Below are positions 8,330 through 18,114 of a stretch of DNA of 64,000 bases, piece by piece (position 1 is the stretch's first letter; every line of letters begins with the position of its first letter). This DNA is from Alistipes sp. Lineage in GTDB: Bacteria > Bacteroidota > Bacteroidia > Bacteroidales > Rikenellaceae. The notes under the pieces are model-generated. The model searched no databases. It was not told where the DNA came from and saw only the letters and a list, made by a program, of their open reading frames with translations. Made by a program: the position numbers and the translations under genes. Where the stretch lies: NCBI GenBank assembly GCA_017936685.1, contig JAGBFA010000009.1, forward strand, positions 124,001 through 188,000, in the 5' to 3' direction.

Positions 8330-9106
8330 TTATATCTCTATTTGCAGTGTGTCGTATGCCGCCTCGACATTGTCGGGCAGCCGCCGGCCGATCTCTTCGT
8401 GCAAACCTATCTCGTGCGACATGTGTGTCAGATAGGCCTTGCGCGGGGCGATGTCGGCTATGAGCGCGAGTGCCTGCTCGACATTGAAGTGCGAGTCGTG
8501 TTCCGCCCAGCGCAGAGCGTTGACCACAAGAGTGTCGACTCCGCGCAGCCGTTCGATGTTTTCGGGCGGTATGTAGCTGAAATCGGTCAGATAGACGAAT
8601 CGCCCGATGCGATATCCCGTCACGCGGAAGCGCGATGAGTGCTCTCCGGCAATGGGCGTGATCTCCATGCCGCCGGCCGAAAAAGGTGTGTCGGGATCGA
8701 TCTCGTGCAGGCGGATCTCGGGCACGCCGCGGTATTTGTCACTGGCGAAAGCGTAGTCGAAATCCTTTCTGACGCACTCGGCCGTGGCGTGCGTGGCGTA
8801 GATGTCGACAGGCCGTATGGTAGGGTAGTCGACGAAGTTGAGCGCACGCACATCGTCGATGCCGCCGATGTGGTCTTTGTGCTGGTGCGTGAGCAGTATG
8901 GCATCTATCTGTCTGACGTCGGCGCGCAGCATCTGCTGCCGGAAGTCGGGCCCTGCATCGATGACGATGCGCCGATCGCCGCACTCGACCATGGCCGAGG
9001 TGCGCAGCCGGCGGTCGCGTCTGTCAGTCGAGCGGCATACGCGGCATCGGCAGCCGATGACGGGCACGCCCTGTGATGTTCCGGTACCGAGAAAAGTCAC
9101 TTTCAT
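8330..9106 (-). CDS. MBL-fold metallo-hydrolase, PhnP-like
   Basis: The 258-residue protein carries THQHKDHIGG (metal site HxHxDH) near residue 79, a second metal His in IAGEHSSRF, and DFSY in place of the usual Asp ligand segment. GCRCRVC near 18-24 is the cysteine cluster that marks PhnP-like enzymes, which cleave cyclic phosphodiesters such as ribosyl 1,2-cyclic phosphate. No phn genes are present, so a cyclic phosphodiester or nucleotide is only a guess for its substrate. The start at MKVTFLGTGTSQG fits the first beta-strand of the fold; the longer upstream frame adds unrelated residues. Confidence 0.85.
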   Translation of the reverse strand: MKVTFLGTGTSQGVPVIGCRCRVCRSTDRRDRRLRTSAMVECGDRRIVIDAGPDFRQQMLRADVRQIDAILLTHQHKDHIGGIDDVRALNFVDYPTIRPVDIYATHATAECVRKDFDYAFASDKYRGVPEIRLHEIDPDTPFSAGGMEITPIAGEHSSRFRVTGYRIGRFVYLTDFSYIPPENIERLRGVDTLVVNALRWAEHDSHFNVEQALALIADIAPRKAYLTHMSHEIGLHEEIGRRLPDNVEAAYDTLQIEI

Positions 9107-9285
9107 GAATACAAAATTACGATTTTTTTTCGGCAACGCGGTATGCGACACAAGAAAAAATCCGGACAGCACCATAAAGACACCGTCCGGAACCAACAAC
9201 TATTATGAAGGACTGAATACTGATTCTTGCGAATCGTATTGTCGTGCAGGACGGAGCGGCCGCATACATCGGCCGCTGCCTGCGA

Positions 9286-9579
9286 TTACATGCACTGCTC
9301 GATGTTCCACACGAAGGCGCGCGAACCCTGCTGCTCGGTGGTCGAGTCGATCTCCCGCAAGGCCTCCAATACGGGCTCTACCTTCGAGTCCTCGACTACG
9401 GCCAGAATAGAGGTGTTCATCGACGGCCATGCGTGGGTGCCGTAGTGCGGTTCGCCTTCGAACGAGCCGCGTCCCTCGGTCAGTGCCCAGCGCGTGAAGC
9501 CGCGTATGCCCAGATCGTCGAGCATGGAGTTTATGCGGTCGGTCAATGCCTGATTGTATGATATGAATACTGCTTTCAT
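9286..9579 (-). CDS. Small PII/GlnB-fold-like protein linked to the efflux operon
   Basis: The 97-residue product (MKAVFISYNQALTDRINSML at its start) has the alternating strand-helix pattern and length of PII-like ferredoxin-fold proteins. Its middle GTHAWPSMNTSILAVVED resembles small genes that often sit behind RND pumps in Bacteroidetes. It starts only four bases past the stop of the pump gene, so it is almost certainly in the same transcript. A role as a small regulator or sensor of pump activity is inference; the nucleotide-binding T-loop of true GlnB is not evident. Confidence 0.6.
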   Translation of the reverse strand: MKAVFISYNQALTDRINSMLDDLGIRGFTRWALTEGRGSFEGEPHYGTHAWPSMNTSILAVVEDSKVEPVLEALREIDSTTEQQGSRAFVWNIEQCM

Positions 9580-9583
9580 GGTT

Positions 9584-12500
9584 TTACTCTTTGTTGTTTT
9601 TTTTCTGCAACTGCGACTTTATGAATGCCTCCTGCTCGGCCAGACGACGCGCCTTGCGTCGTGCCTTGCGCTCCTTGCGTCCCTCGAACATGGCGTAGAA
9701 GGCCGGTACGATGAACAGCGTAAGGAACGTAGAGAACGTCAGACCTCCGGCAACGGCGATACCCATGGGCTGCCATGTCTCCGATCCCTGGCCTATACCC
9801 AATGCCATCGGCACCATACCCAAGATCGTGGTAAGCGAGGTCATAAGCACCGGACGCAGACGGCTCTTACCGCCGGCGATGACGGCATCTTTGAGATTGG
9901 CACCGCGCTCGATCAGAAGGTTCATGTAGTCGACCATCACGATACCGTTCTTTGTCACGATACCCACGAGCATGATGGCACCGATAAGGGCGATGATCGA
10001 AAGCGGGGTGTTGGTCGCCCACAACGCCACGAATACGCCGGTGAATGCGAACGGGATCGTGAACATGATGATGAAGGGGTAGATCAATGACTCGAACTGC
10101 GTGGCCATGACGATGTAGACCAGTATGATGATCAGCACGAGCAGCGTCATGATGTCGCTGAACGCATCGCCCTGATCCTCGATCGAACCGCCGATGTCGA
10201 GCGATATGCCCATCGGGGTGTCGTAGTTGGCGATCAGCTGCTGCACCTCGGCCACTACATTACCCAATGCCTCGCCGGCACCCAGCGATGCCTCGACGGT
10301 CACCACGCGCTGACGGTTCTCGCGCTCGATCTCCGGTGTGGCATACTCCTCCTCTACGGTGGCGACCTCGCTCAGACGCACCGGCCGGCCGGTAGAGGTG
10401 TAGAGCACGATATCCTCTATGTCTTTGAGAGACGTGCGGAACGGCTCGGCGTAGCGTACTATGATGTCGTACTCGTCGCCGTCCTCGCGGAACTTCGAGC
10501 ACTCGTAGCCGTTGATACGGTTGCGCACGAACTGCGAAGCCGTGGCACTCGACAGGCCGTAGTAGGCTAATTTCTCGCGGTCGAAGACGACGTTGTACTC
10601 GGGACGCAGATCGTCGCGCGAGAGCTGTACGTCGCGCGTACCCTTCAACTCCGACATCTTCTCTTTCAGGTCGTTGGCAACCATCATCGCGTCGTCCATG
10701 TTGTAGCCGAACACCTTGATTGTGACGTTGCTCGATCCGCTCATGCCGCCCGACTGTCCGCCCGGGGTCACCGTGTAGGTGACGATCTCGGGTATGCCGG
10801 CGAGATCCTTACGTATCTCGTCCGAGATCTCGTATATGGTCTTGCGCTTCATGTCGGTCTTGCGCGGCATCTTCAAGTTGTAGTTGATGATGTGCGAACC
10901 GGTGGTCTGCATAGCTGCGAATGCGTTGCCCGAAGAGTTGGCTCCGGCCGAGGCCGATACCAAATATACTTCGGGATATTTCGTATATATTATGGAGTCG
11001 ATCTCGCGTGCGATCTTCGAGGTGTACTCCACCGAGAGGTTCTGGTCGAGCTTGATCTCCATCGAAATACGGGCGTTATCCGTTGCAGGGAAGAACTCCG
11101 TCGGCACGCTCTTCAACAGTCCGAGCGATACGAAGAATACGCAGAGAAGCACGAATATGGTCGATTTTTTCCACTTCACCACGAAACGCAAAGCTCTCTC
11201 GTAGGCGTTGTCCAACCAGTTGAGTGCCTTGTCGATAGGCTTGTAGATTATGCCCAATCCCTTGTAGGTGTGGGCACCGCCGTCGATTTTCAGCATGTAG
11301 GCCGAGAGCATCGGGGTTAGCGTGATGGCCGCCGTAGTCGATACGCAGACGACGATCGTCACGATCCAGCCCAACTCGCGGAACAGAATACCCGACAGAC
11401 CCGAGATCATCGTAAGGGGCAGGAACACCGCTACGACTACCAACGTGGTGGCTATGACCGACAGCCACACCTCGTTGGTGGCATAGATGGCCGCCTCCTT
11501 GGGCTTCGATCCGCGCTCGATATGCGTGGTGATGTTCTCCAATACCACGATGGCATCGTCGACGACCATACCGATGGCGATCGAGAGTGCCGAGAGCGAT
11601 ATGATGTTCAGGGTCGATCCTGTGGCGTATAGGTATATGAACGAACATACCAGCGAGATGGGGATCGTCAGACAGATGATGAAGGTGGCGCGCCAGCGGC
11701 CGAGGAAGATCATCACTACCAAGATGACGAATATGAATGCGTACATAAGCGTCTCGGCCAGTGAACCGATGGCATCGGTAATCTCCTGCGAGCTTTCGTA
11801 GATTGTCTCCACCTCGACATCTTTGGGCAGCGTGGGGACTATCTCCTTCATCTTGTCCTGCACGGCGTGCACGATGTTCACCGTATTGGAGCCCGACTGT
11901 TTCTGTATGATGACGCGCACGCCCAAACGGCCGTTGATACGCTCGTCCATTGTGGCTTTCTCCAACGTATCGCGTATCTCGGCTACGTCCGAGAGCATGA
12001 CGGTGCGGCCTCCGGCGTTTGATACGACGATCTTCTTGATCTGGTCGCTGAAATCGAACTCGCCGTCGGCTTTGACGTTGAATGTGTTGTTGCCCACGTC
12101 GATCGTACCGCTTGGAACGTTGACGTTTTCGGCAGCAATCAGCTGTCCGAGCGACTCGATCGTGAGATTGTAGGCCTCGATCTTCTTGGGATCGACGTTG
12201 ATCTGTATCTCACGCTCGGGGGCACCGATGACCGATACCGAACCCACACCGTTGATACGGTTCAGCTCGTTGACCATCTTGTCGTCGAGAATCTTGTTCA
12301 GAGCGGCATAGCTCTCGTCGGCCGTCACCGCAAGCATCATGATCGGAATCATCGATGACGAGAACTTGAAGACGGTGGGGTAGTCCACGTCGTCGGGGAG
12401 CAGCGACTGCGTTCGGCTCACCACATCGCGCACCTCGTTGGCCGCCTCGGTAAGGTCGGATCCGTATTCGAACTCCAACGACACCATCGACACATTGTCC

Positions 12501-12754
12501 GACGAGCGGGAAGTGATCTTTTTCAGGTTGTTGACCGTGTTGAGGTTATCCTCCAACACGCGTGTTATGTTTGTCTCGATATCGGAGGCGTTGGCTCCCG
12601 GATAGGTCGTAATGACACTGATGTAGGGCACCTCGATATCGGGATACTGGTCGACGCCCAGATTGCCCAGAGAGAACAATCCGAAGACGATGACGCCTAT
12701 GAATATAAGTGCGACCGAGATCGGTTTTCGCACCGCGGTTTCGTATATTTTCAT
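9584..12754 (-). CDS. RND multidrug efflux permease (AcrB/HAE1 type)
   Basis: At 1056 residues it has the usual size for the inner-membrane pump of a tripartite RND exporter. The N-terminus (PISVALIFIGVIVFGLFSL) is the first transmembrane helix. The fourth helix carries ISLSALSIAIGMVVDDAIVVLEN, with the two adjacent Asp residues of the proton relay, and the second half repeats the pattern in LIGAIMLVGIVTKNGIVMVDYMN. Two periplasmic loops separate the helix groups. It is driven by the proton gradient and takes substrates from the periplasm or outer leaflet. The adaptor gene ends 20 bases above its start, and the PII-like gene follows after four bases. Confidence 0.97.
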   Translation of the reverse strand: MKIYETAVRKPISVALIFIGVIVFGLFSLGNLGVDQYPDIEVPYISVITTYPGANASDIETNITRVLEDNLNTVNNLKKITSRSSDNVSMVSLEFEYGSDLTEAANEVRDVVSRTQSLLPDDVDYPTVFKFSSSMIPIMMLAVTADESYAALNKILDDKMVNELNRINGVGSVSVIGAPEREIQINVDPKKIEAYNLTIESLGQLIAAENVNVPSGTIDVGNNTFNVKADGEFDFSDQIKKIVVSNAGGRTVMLSDVAEIRDTLEKATMDERINGRLGVRVIIQKQSGSNTVNIVHAVQDKMKEIVPTLPKDVEVETIYESSQEITDAIGSLAETLMYAFIFVILVVMIFLGRWRATFIICLTIPISLVCSFIYLYATGSTLNIISLSALSIAIGMVVDDAIVVLENITTHIERGSKPKEAAIYATNEVWLSVIATTLVVVAVFLPLTMISGLSGILFRELGWIVTIVVCVSTTAAITLTPMLSAYMLKIDGGAHTYKGLGIIYKPIDKALNWLDNAYERALRFVVKWKKSTIFVLLCVFFVSLGLLKSVPTEFFPATDNARISMEIKLDQNLSVEYTSKIAREIDSIIYTKYPEVYLVSASAGANSSGNAFAAMQTTGSHIINYNLKMPRKTDMKRKTIYEISDEIRKDLAGIPEIVTYTVTPGGQSGGMSGSSNVTIKVFGYNMDDAMMVANDLKEKMSELKGTRDVQLSRDDLRPEYNVVFDREKLAYYGLSSATASQFVRNRINGYECSKFREDGDEYDIIVRYAEPFRTSLKDIEDIVLYTSTGRPVRLSEVATVEEEYATPEIERENRQRVVTVEASLGAGEALGNVVAEVQQLIANYDTPMGISLDIGGSIEDQGDAFSDIMTLLVLIIILVYIVMATQFESLIYPFIIMFTIPFAFTGVFVALWATNTPLSIIALIGAIMLVGIVTKNGIVMVDYMNLLIERGANLKDAVIAGGKSRLRPVLMTSLTTILGMVPMALGIGQGSETWQPMGIAVAGGLTFSTFLTLFIVPAFYAMFEGRKERKARRKARRLAEQEAFIKSQLQKKNNKE

Positions 12755-12773
12755 CTTCTAAATATCCAAAAGG

Positions 12774-13796
12774 TTAATTGTTCTTCAACTCGATCTTGGC
12801 ACCGTCGCTGAGCTTGGTGAGAGCCGTCACTGCAACCTGCTCGCCGGCCTCTACGCCCGAGAGAATATCGATGCGGTCCTCCACCTGGCGACCCATCTTG
12901 ACCGAACGGCGAACGACAGAGTCGCCCTGGATCACATATACGTAGTGCTCGTTCGAGCCCGACTGCTTCAATATGGCCACGTCGGGTATCATCACGCCCT
13001 GCTTGCTGCCCATGTTGAATGTGGCGCGGGCATACATGCCCGGACGCAGTCTGTTATGAGTGTTGGGCACGGTAACCTCCACCTTGAAGGTGCGTGTGGC
13101 GGTGTCGAGCGCGGGGTAGATCAGCGATACGCGACCCTCGAACGTCTCGCCCGGGTAGATGTCCACTGCAATCTCTACGGGCATGCCCACCTTGACGTTG
13201 GGGAAATACTGCTCCGAGACGTTGGCCATCACTTTGAGCTTGTCGATCTGCATGATGTGCAGAATAGGCTGGTTGGAGAACAGGTCGCCCGACTCGAAGT
13301 TGCGGGCTGTGACAACGCCCGAGATGGGGGTGCGGATCTCCGAGTTGCGGCGCAGGTTGTCTACGACCTCTTTCTGCATGTTGTATTGGTTCTGGTACTG
13401 CACTAACTGCTGCTCCGATATGCCTCCGGCTTCGAATACGGGCTTCATACGGTTGTACGTATCCTCGACGATGCTCAGCTGAGCCTCCTGCTGACGCAGT
13501 GTGGTCTTGTCGAGAGTGGCTACCACCTGATTGGCCGCAACCCTGTCGCCCACGTCTACCAGAATGCGCTCTATGTGCAGACCCGATGCCGCAGGCGTGA
13601 TATCGTTCTCCTTGTAAGGCTCGATCTCCGAGGTGTAGGTCTCGGTAAGATATACGGTGGCCTCTTCGGCGGCCGTGCTCTTCGTAAGCACGCTCTTCTG
13701 TGTATCCGCCTCGGCGGTCTGTTCGCCCGATTTCGAATTCGAATTGCAGGCAACCATTGCGGCGGCCGCCATAATCAACACTAAATCTCTTTTCAT
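12774..13796 (-). CDS. RND periplasmic adaptor (AcrA/HlyD-type membrane-fusion lipoprotein)
   Basis: The 340-residue protein begins with a lipoprotein signal (MAAAAMVACNS). It shows the lipoyl-like half motifs ASGLHIERILVDVGDRVAAN and RTPISGVVTARNFESGDLF, separated by a short alpha-hairpin, then a beta-barrel domain (EISVDIYPGETF-like segment) and a C-terminal membrane-proximal domain. Such adaptors join the pump to the outer-membrane channel. It is the second structural gene in the order channel, adaptor, pump. No substrate preference can be deduced. Confidence 0.95.
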   Translation of the reverse strand: MKRDLVLIMAAAAMVACNSNSKSGEQTAEADTQKSVLTKSTAAEEATVYLTETYTSEIEPYKENDITPAASGLHIERILVDVGDRVAANQVVATLDKTTLRQQEAQLSIVEDTYNRMKPVFEAGGISEQQLVQYQNQYNMQKEVVDNLRRNSEIRTPISGVVTARNFESGDLFSNQPILHIMQIDKLKVMANVSEQYFPNVKVGMPVEIAVDIYPGETFEGRVSLIYPALDTATRTFKVEVTVPNTHNRLRPGMYARATFNMGSKQGVMIPDVAILKQSGSNEHYVYVIQGDSVVRRSVKMGRQVEDRIDILSGVEAGEQVAVTALTKLSDGAKIELKNN

Positions 13797-13841
13797 AACT
13801 GCTTCAATCTTTCTATATTTTTTTATCTTTTTCTTTCGATC

Positions 13842-15218
13842 TTATTCGCGGTTGGCATATTCGTCCGTACCGGCCACCTTGTCGTATTCGGCCTTCGACG
13901 AGAGATAGTCGTAGATCGACTGCGAGTAGTTGAGCTGAGCCTGTGTGAGCTGCAACTGCGCGCTGTTCAGTTCGAGGATCGTTCCGGCACCCGCGCCGTA
14001 ACGCGTGTACGATATGTCGTATGCCTTCTGCGCCTGCTCGACGGTCTGCTCGTTGGCGAGCATCGTCTCGCGTGCGGTCAGCAGATTGTTGATCGACTGG
14101 CGTATCTGCAAGTTCACTCCCTCGGCGGCGTATTCGCGCTGAATATCGAGCTGTCGGATCTGGTTGCGTGCCGAACGCACCTGATTGGTCTTTGAGAAGC
14201 CCGAGAATATGGGAATCGAGATCTGCAAGCCGACGTTGATCGGGTGCTGCCACCAGAAGCTGTTCGACGAGGCTTGTGCCACCGATTCGGCCGTGCCGCC
14301 TTCGGGGGTATTCGCTCCGCCGCCCATCATGCTGCCGAAGTCGAGACGCTCCATGTCGTTACCTGTATATATGGCCGAGCCGAATGCCGCGATTGTAGGC
14401 ATGCGCTGGGTCTGGATCAGCTTCACCTGATGCTCCAACAGTTCGCGCTGCAAGTCGAGTGTACGGAGCGACGAGTTCTGCGATATGTCGGTCGAGAGGT
14501 TGTCCGAGCCCAAGAGCACCTCTGTGCGCATGTCGTCGAGCGAACCGCTCACCTCTATCTCCACATCTTCGGGGATCGACAGATACATCTTCAACTGCAA
14601 TTTGCTAAGCTCTATGGCGTTCTCGGCCTGAACGACCGACGGACGCAGATTGCTCAGCTGCACCTTGGCCGTTATGTAGTCGTACTCCGAGGCCACGCCG
14701 TTGCGGTACTGCACTTCGGTGTTGTCGACCACGCGCTGCGTAGTTATGACCGACTCCTGCAATACGCTGAGCGACTGCTCGGCCAGCAGCACGTTGTAGA
14801 ATGCCGTGCGGACGTTGGCCACAAGCTCTATGCGCGAGTTGCGCGCACTCTCCACGGCCGAGGCCATCTCTGTCTTGTTCATCTTCAACTGACGGTACAC
14901 CGAGGGTACGAACAGTGCCAGCGATATGTTGCCGGTTGCCGTCAGAGTGTTGTCGGCTCCGAATGAAAGGCCCTTGGCCATCTCCTGCTTTACGATCGAG
15001 CGCGTGTATTGTCCCGACGCATCTATCTGCGGATAGAGGTTGGCCAAAGTCTGTTTGCGAACATAGTCGTAACGCTCGATCTCCAAATCGGCCACCTTTA
15101 TGGTGGGGTTTTCGCTGAGTGCCATCTCCAATGCCTCATCGAGCGTGAGTGTCAGCTGTGCGCCCGCCGTGGCGAAGGTCATGACTCCTGCGCACATCAT
15201 CATAAAAAACTTCTTCAT
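13842..15218 (-). CDS. TolC-family outer-membrane efflux channel
   Basis: The 458-residue protein has a signal peptide (about 1-22 from MKKFFMMMC) and two repeats of long amphipathic helices, with LTLDEALEMALSENPTIKVAD opening the first TolC repeat and NLLTARETMLANEQTVEQA in the second. It should form the outer-membrane tunnel of the RND exporter encoded downstream. The start at 15218 is preferred because it opens the signal peptide; a longer frame adds nine residues (MKHLDIKLG). The stop is 45 bases above the adaptor start. Confidence 0.93.
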   Translation of the reverse strand: MKKFFMMMCAGVMTFATAGAQLTLTLDEALEMALSENPTIKVADLEIERYDYVRKQTLANLYPQIDASGQYTRSIVKQEMAKGLSFGADNTLTATGNISLALFVPSVYRQLKMNKTEMASAVESARNSRIELVANVRTAFYNVLLAEQSLSVLQESVITTQRVVDNTEVQYRNGVASEYDYITAKVQLSNLRPSVVQAENAIELSKLQLKMYLSIPEDVEIEVSGSLDDMRTEVLLGSDNLSTDISQNSSLRTLDLQRELLEHQVKLIQTQRMPTIAAFGSAIYTGNDMERLDFGSMMGGGANTPEGGTAESVAQASSNSFWWQHPINVGLQISIPIFSGFSKTNQVRSARNQIRQLDIQREYAAEGVNLQIRQSINNLLTARETMLANEQTVEQAQKAYDISYTRYGAGAGTILELNSAQLQLTQAQLNYSQSIYDYLSSKAEYDKVAGTDEYANRE

Positions 15219-15265
15219 TCCTAACTTAATATCTAAATGTTTCACTTGTGTTTATTTCCCTGTGC

Positions 15266-15904
15266 CTATAACGCCATATTGTAAGGTTTATTGTTCATCT
15301 CGCGCAGGCAGAAATCGCGAATCACCTCCATGCCTGCGGGTGTGGCCATGCCGCGCAGGTAGGTTATTATGGCATATACCAATATATCCTCCTTGCGATA
15401 TGTCTCTTCCGGCAGCCAGATGCTTCGTTGTGCGAGCATGTTGTTTGCCGTATTATAGAGAATAGCCAGCGACAGGTCTATGTTTATGCTCTCCATGAAC
15501 CAGCCCTGTTGTATGCACAACTCTATCCAATGACGCATATCTTGGAGACTCTTGGACTCGAATTCATTGATGAGTTTCTCGTAGACCTTGGGGTAGAATT
15601 TGCTCATGTTCTCTCGCATACGGTTCGTGATGGCGGCGTTGTCGGACATGTCTTTCAATCCGACAAGCATCATCTCCAAATAGTTGCCGACATTCTCGAA
15701 ACGCTGTTTGCTCTCCTTTTCGTGATCCTGCATGAACTTCACGATGCATTGGTAGAGCAGCTCCTCCTTGTCGCCGAACATCTCGTACAATGTCCGCTTC
15801 GACACACTGAGCTGACGGGCTATGTCGTCCATGCGCACCGACTTGATGCCTTGCGCAATAAACATCTCCATCACTTGATTCAGTATATGGTCTCTCTGCG
15901 TCAT
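15266..15904 (-). CDS. TetR-family repressor of the efflux operon
   Basis: The 212-residue protein has a TetR helix-turn-helix at about 25-45 (VRMDDIARQLSVSKRTLYEMF) and a helical ligand-binding domain. It is the first gene of the same-strand run TetR, TolC, adaptor, pump, PII-like, with a 47-base gap to the channel gene. Repression of its own promoter and release by a pump substrate is the usual arrangement in this family. The ligand is unknown. Confidence 0.9.
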   Translation of the reverse strand: MTQRDHILNQVMEMFIAQGIKSVRMDDIARQLSVSKRTLYEMFGDKEELLYQCIVKFMQDHEKESKQRFENVGNYLEMMLVGLKDMSDNAAITNRMRENMSKFYPKVYEKLINEFESKSLQDMRHWIELCIQQGWFMESINIDLSLAILYNTANNMLAQRSIWLPEETYRKEDILVYAIITYLRGMATPAGMEVIRDFCLREMNNKPYNMAL

Positions 15905-15931
15905 AACCGATAATCTCTAATTTTGACGCTG

Positions 15932-15962
15932 CAAACATACTACATAAAACTTGAAAAACAAA
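15932..15962 (-). promoter_or_regulatory. Promoter of the TetR/efflux operon
   Basis: On the minus strand, TTTG (15962-15959), 19 bases, TATGTTTG (15939-15932) is a full Bacteroidetes promoter, 28 bases above the TetR start codon. No strong dyad was seen in it, so the operator is not located. Confidence 0.75.
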
Positions 15963-16099
15963 AAAAGTTTTGATGTTTTTCGTGTTTTTTTAACATTTTT
16001 CCATAATCGGACAGTTTTGTTTCCGGTTTTGCGAGCGGGATTACAGGCCGCAGAAACCGTCATTCTTAGCAGAGTGTAACGCCGTTAAGAATCCGGTTG

Positions 16100-16240
16100 G
16101 GGAAGACATGACCACTCTGTCACTCCGAGGGAGGGCGCATGCCCGACCGTGGGAGTCTTGCCGTCGGGAGCATCGTTTGTTTCCACAAAAAAAAGAGATT
16201 CTCACGTCGCAGTCTGCGACTGCTCCTCAGAATGACAGTA
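16100..16240. repeat. TGTCATTCTGAGGAG-type hairpin repeats
   Basis: A CTGTCACTCCGAGGGAGGG unit with GCATGCCC hairpin arms (16118-16165) faces an inverted unit GAGATTCTCACGTCG...CTCCTCAGAATGACAG (16195-16238). The intergenic stretch 15963-16396 contains no gene. Confidence 0.8.
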
Positions 16241-16274
16241 TGATGGGAATCATCTCCAAAGAACTATGCGCAGA

Positions 16275-16396
16275 TTTTTCGTCAAAAGCGGTTAGTTGCA
16301 AGCCGCACGTGAAAAATCCGCAGATGGGCTGTACCGACGTACTGCCCATTTGCGGATTTAAACGAGGCGAAGCAAATGACCGCTTTTCACGAAAAA
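16275..16396. repeat. Three-hairpin palindromic element, copy 3
   Basis: The ends are TTTTTCGTCAAAAGCGG and CCGCTTTTCACGAAAAA. The central hairpin pairs ATCCGCAGATGGGC with GCCCATTTGCGGAT around TGTACCGACGTACT. The right end touches the stop codon of prfC, so the element also supplies its 3' hairpin. Confidence 0.85.
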
Positions 16397-17980
16397 TCAG
16401 AATTCGGAGGTGAAGTGGAAACGTATATCCTTGAAGTTGTCCTGCGCCAGCGCGAGCGCGTAGCTCGTGTCGGCAAGAAATACGTCGCGGCCATGCTTGT
16501 CGATGGCCATGTTGGTGTGCTTGCGCCGCTTGAAATCTGCCAGCTGCTCGGCATTGTCGCTCTCGATCCAACAGGCCTTGTAGATGGAGATAGGCTCCCA
16601 GCGGCACATGGCACCGTACTCGTGTTCGAGACGGTACTGTATTACCTCGAACTGTAACGCACCGACGGTGCCGATTATCTTGCGGCCGTTGAGCGACGAG
16701 GTGAAGAGCTGCGCCACACCCTCGTCCATAAGCTGATCGATGCCTTTGGCCAGCTGCTTGAATTTGAGCGGATCGGCATTTTCTATATAGCGGAACAGCT
16801 CGGGAGAGAATGAGGGTATGCCGGTGAACTTCAGCTTCTCGCCCTCGGTGAACGTGTCGCCTATCTTGAAGGTTCCGGTGTCGTGCAGACCCACTATGTC
16901 GCCCGGATAGGCGAAGTCGATCACCGACTTCTTCTCGGCCATGAAGGCCGTGGGCGACGAGAATTTGAGCTGCTTGCCGCTGCGCACATGCAGATAGTTG
17001 CGGTTGCGCTCGAATACGCCCGAGCATATCTTCATGAAGGCTATTCGGTCGCGGTGGTTGGGATCCATGTTGGCGTGTATCTTGAAGACGAAGCCGGTCA
17101 TTTTCGGCTCCGACGGCTCGACGCGGCGGGTCTCGGTGGTCGAGGGGCGGGGCGAGGGGGCTATGCGTATGAAGCACTCCAACAACTCCCTCACGCCGAA
17201 GTTGTTGACCGCCGAACCGAAGAACACGGGAGCCACCTCGCCGCTCAGATAGGCTTCGCGGTCGAAGGGATCGTAGACACCCTCCACCAGATCGATGTTC
17301 TCGCGCAGCTGCGAGGCGAACTTGCCGCTGATGTAGGCATCGAGTTCCGACGACGACAGATCGTCGATCTCCACGGTCTCGGCATCGGCCGTCTGCCGCT
17401 CGTCGCTCAGGAACAGCGACAGATTGTGCTCGTAGATGTTGTAGACACCGCGGAAGGTCTCGCCGCTCGATATGGGAAATGCCAGCGGGCGCACCTTGAT
17501 CTGCAACTCGCGCTCCACCTCGTCCAGCAGATCGAACGGATCCTTGCACGGGCGGTCGAGCTTGTTGATGAACACCATCACCGGTGTGCGGCGCATGCGG
17601 CAGACATTCATCAGCTTGCGTGTCTGCGTCTCGACACCCTTCGCGCCGTCGATTACGATGATGACCGAGTCGACGGCCGTCAGCGTGCGATAGGTATCCT
17701 CGGCGAAATCCTCGTGACCGGGCGTGTCGAGGATATTGATCTTCACGCCGCTGTATTCAAATCCCATGACCGACGTGGCCACCGATATGCCTCGCTGGCG
17801 TTCGATCTCCATGAAGTCGGAGGTCGCGCCCTTCTTTATCTTGTTGCTCTTGACGGCTCCGGCCACATGTATGGCACCGCCGAAAAGCAGCAGTTTCTCG
17901 GTAAGGGTGGTCTTACCGGCATCGGGGTGGGATATGATGGCGAACGTCCTGCGCCGCTTGATTTCGTCGATTAAAGCCAT
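16397..17980 (-). CDS. prfC: Peptide chain release factor 3
   Basis: The 527-residue GTPase removes RF1/RF2 from the ribosome after peptide release. The P-loop [10 protein letters not shown] is at about 16-25, switch I contains [10 protein letters not shown], switch II is [14 protein letters not shown], and [10 protein letters not shown] is the G4 motif. Domain order and length match bacterial RF3, and [16 protein letters not shown] is characteristic of RF3 rather than EF-G. The start at [16 protein letters not shown] was chosen because it lies about 28 bases below a -7 box; the longer upstream frame runs through promoter sequence. Confidence 0.95.
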   Translation of the reverse strand: MALIDEIKRRRTFAIISHPDAGKTTLTEKLLLFGGAIHVAGAVKSNKIKKGATSDFMEIERQRGISVATSVMGFEYSGVKINILDTPGHEDFAEDTYRTLTAVDSVIIVIDGAKGVETQTRKLMNVCRMRRTPVMVFINKLDRPCKDPFDLLDEVERELQIKVRPLAFPISSGETFRGVYNIYEHNLSLFLSDERQTADAETVEIDDLSSSELDAYISGKFASQLRENIDLVEGVYDPFDREAYLSGEVAPVFFGSAVNNFGVRELLECFIRIAPSPRPSTTETRRVEPSEPKMTGFVFKIHANMDPNHRDRIAFMKICSGVFERNRNYLHVRSGKQLKFSSPTAFMAEKKSVIDFAYPGDIVGLHDTGTFKIGDTFTEGEKLKFTGIPSFSPELFRYIENADPLKFKQLAKGIDQLMDEGVAQLFTSSLNGRKIIGTVGALQFEVIQYRLEHEYGAMCRWEPISIYKACWIESDNAEQLADFKRRKHTNMAIDKHGRDVFLADTSYALALAQDNFKDIRFHFTSEF

Positions 17981-18008
17981 TTTCGCGTTTGTTAAGTAAT
18001 TCAGGTTG

Positions 18009-18089
18009 CAAAAGTACGAAAAATTTTCGGGCGGCGAAACTCTCCGGCGGCAAAGCGTGAACATTTCTCGAAAAAAATTCGTACATTTG
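18009..18089. promoter_or_regulatory. Divergent promoter region, prfC / glycosyltransferase
   Basis: On the minus strand TACTTTTG (18016-18009) can serve prfC. On the plus strand TACATTTG (18082-18089) can serve the glycosyltransferase starting at 18115. Both match TAnnTTTG; the -33 elements are weak. Confidence 0.5.
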
Positions 18090-18114
18090 CCACATTGTAA
18101 TCTTACGGACAATT

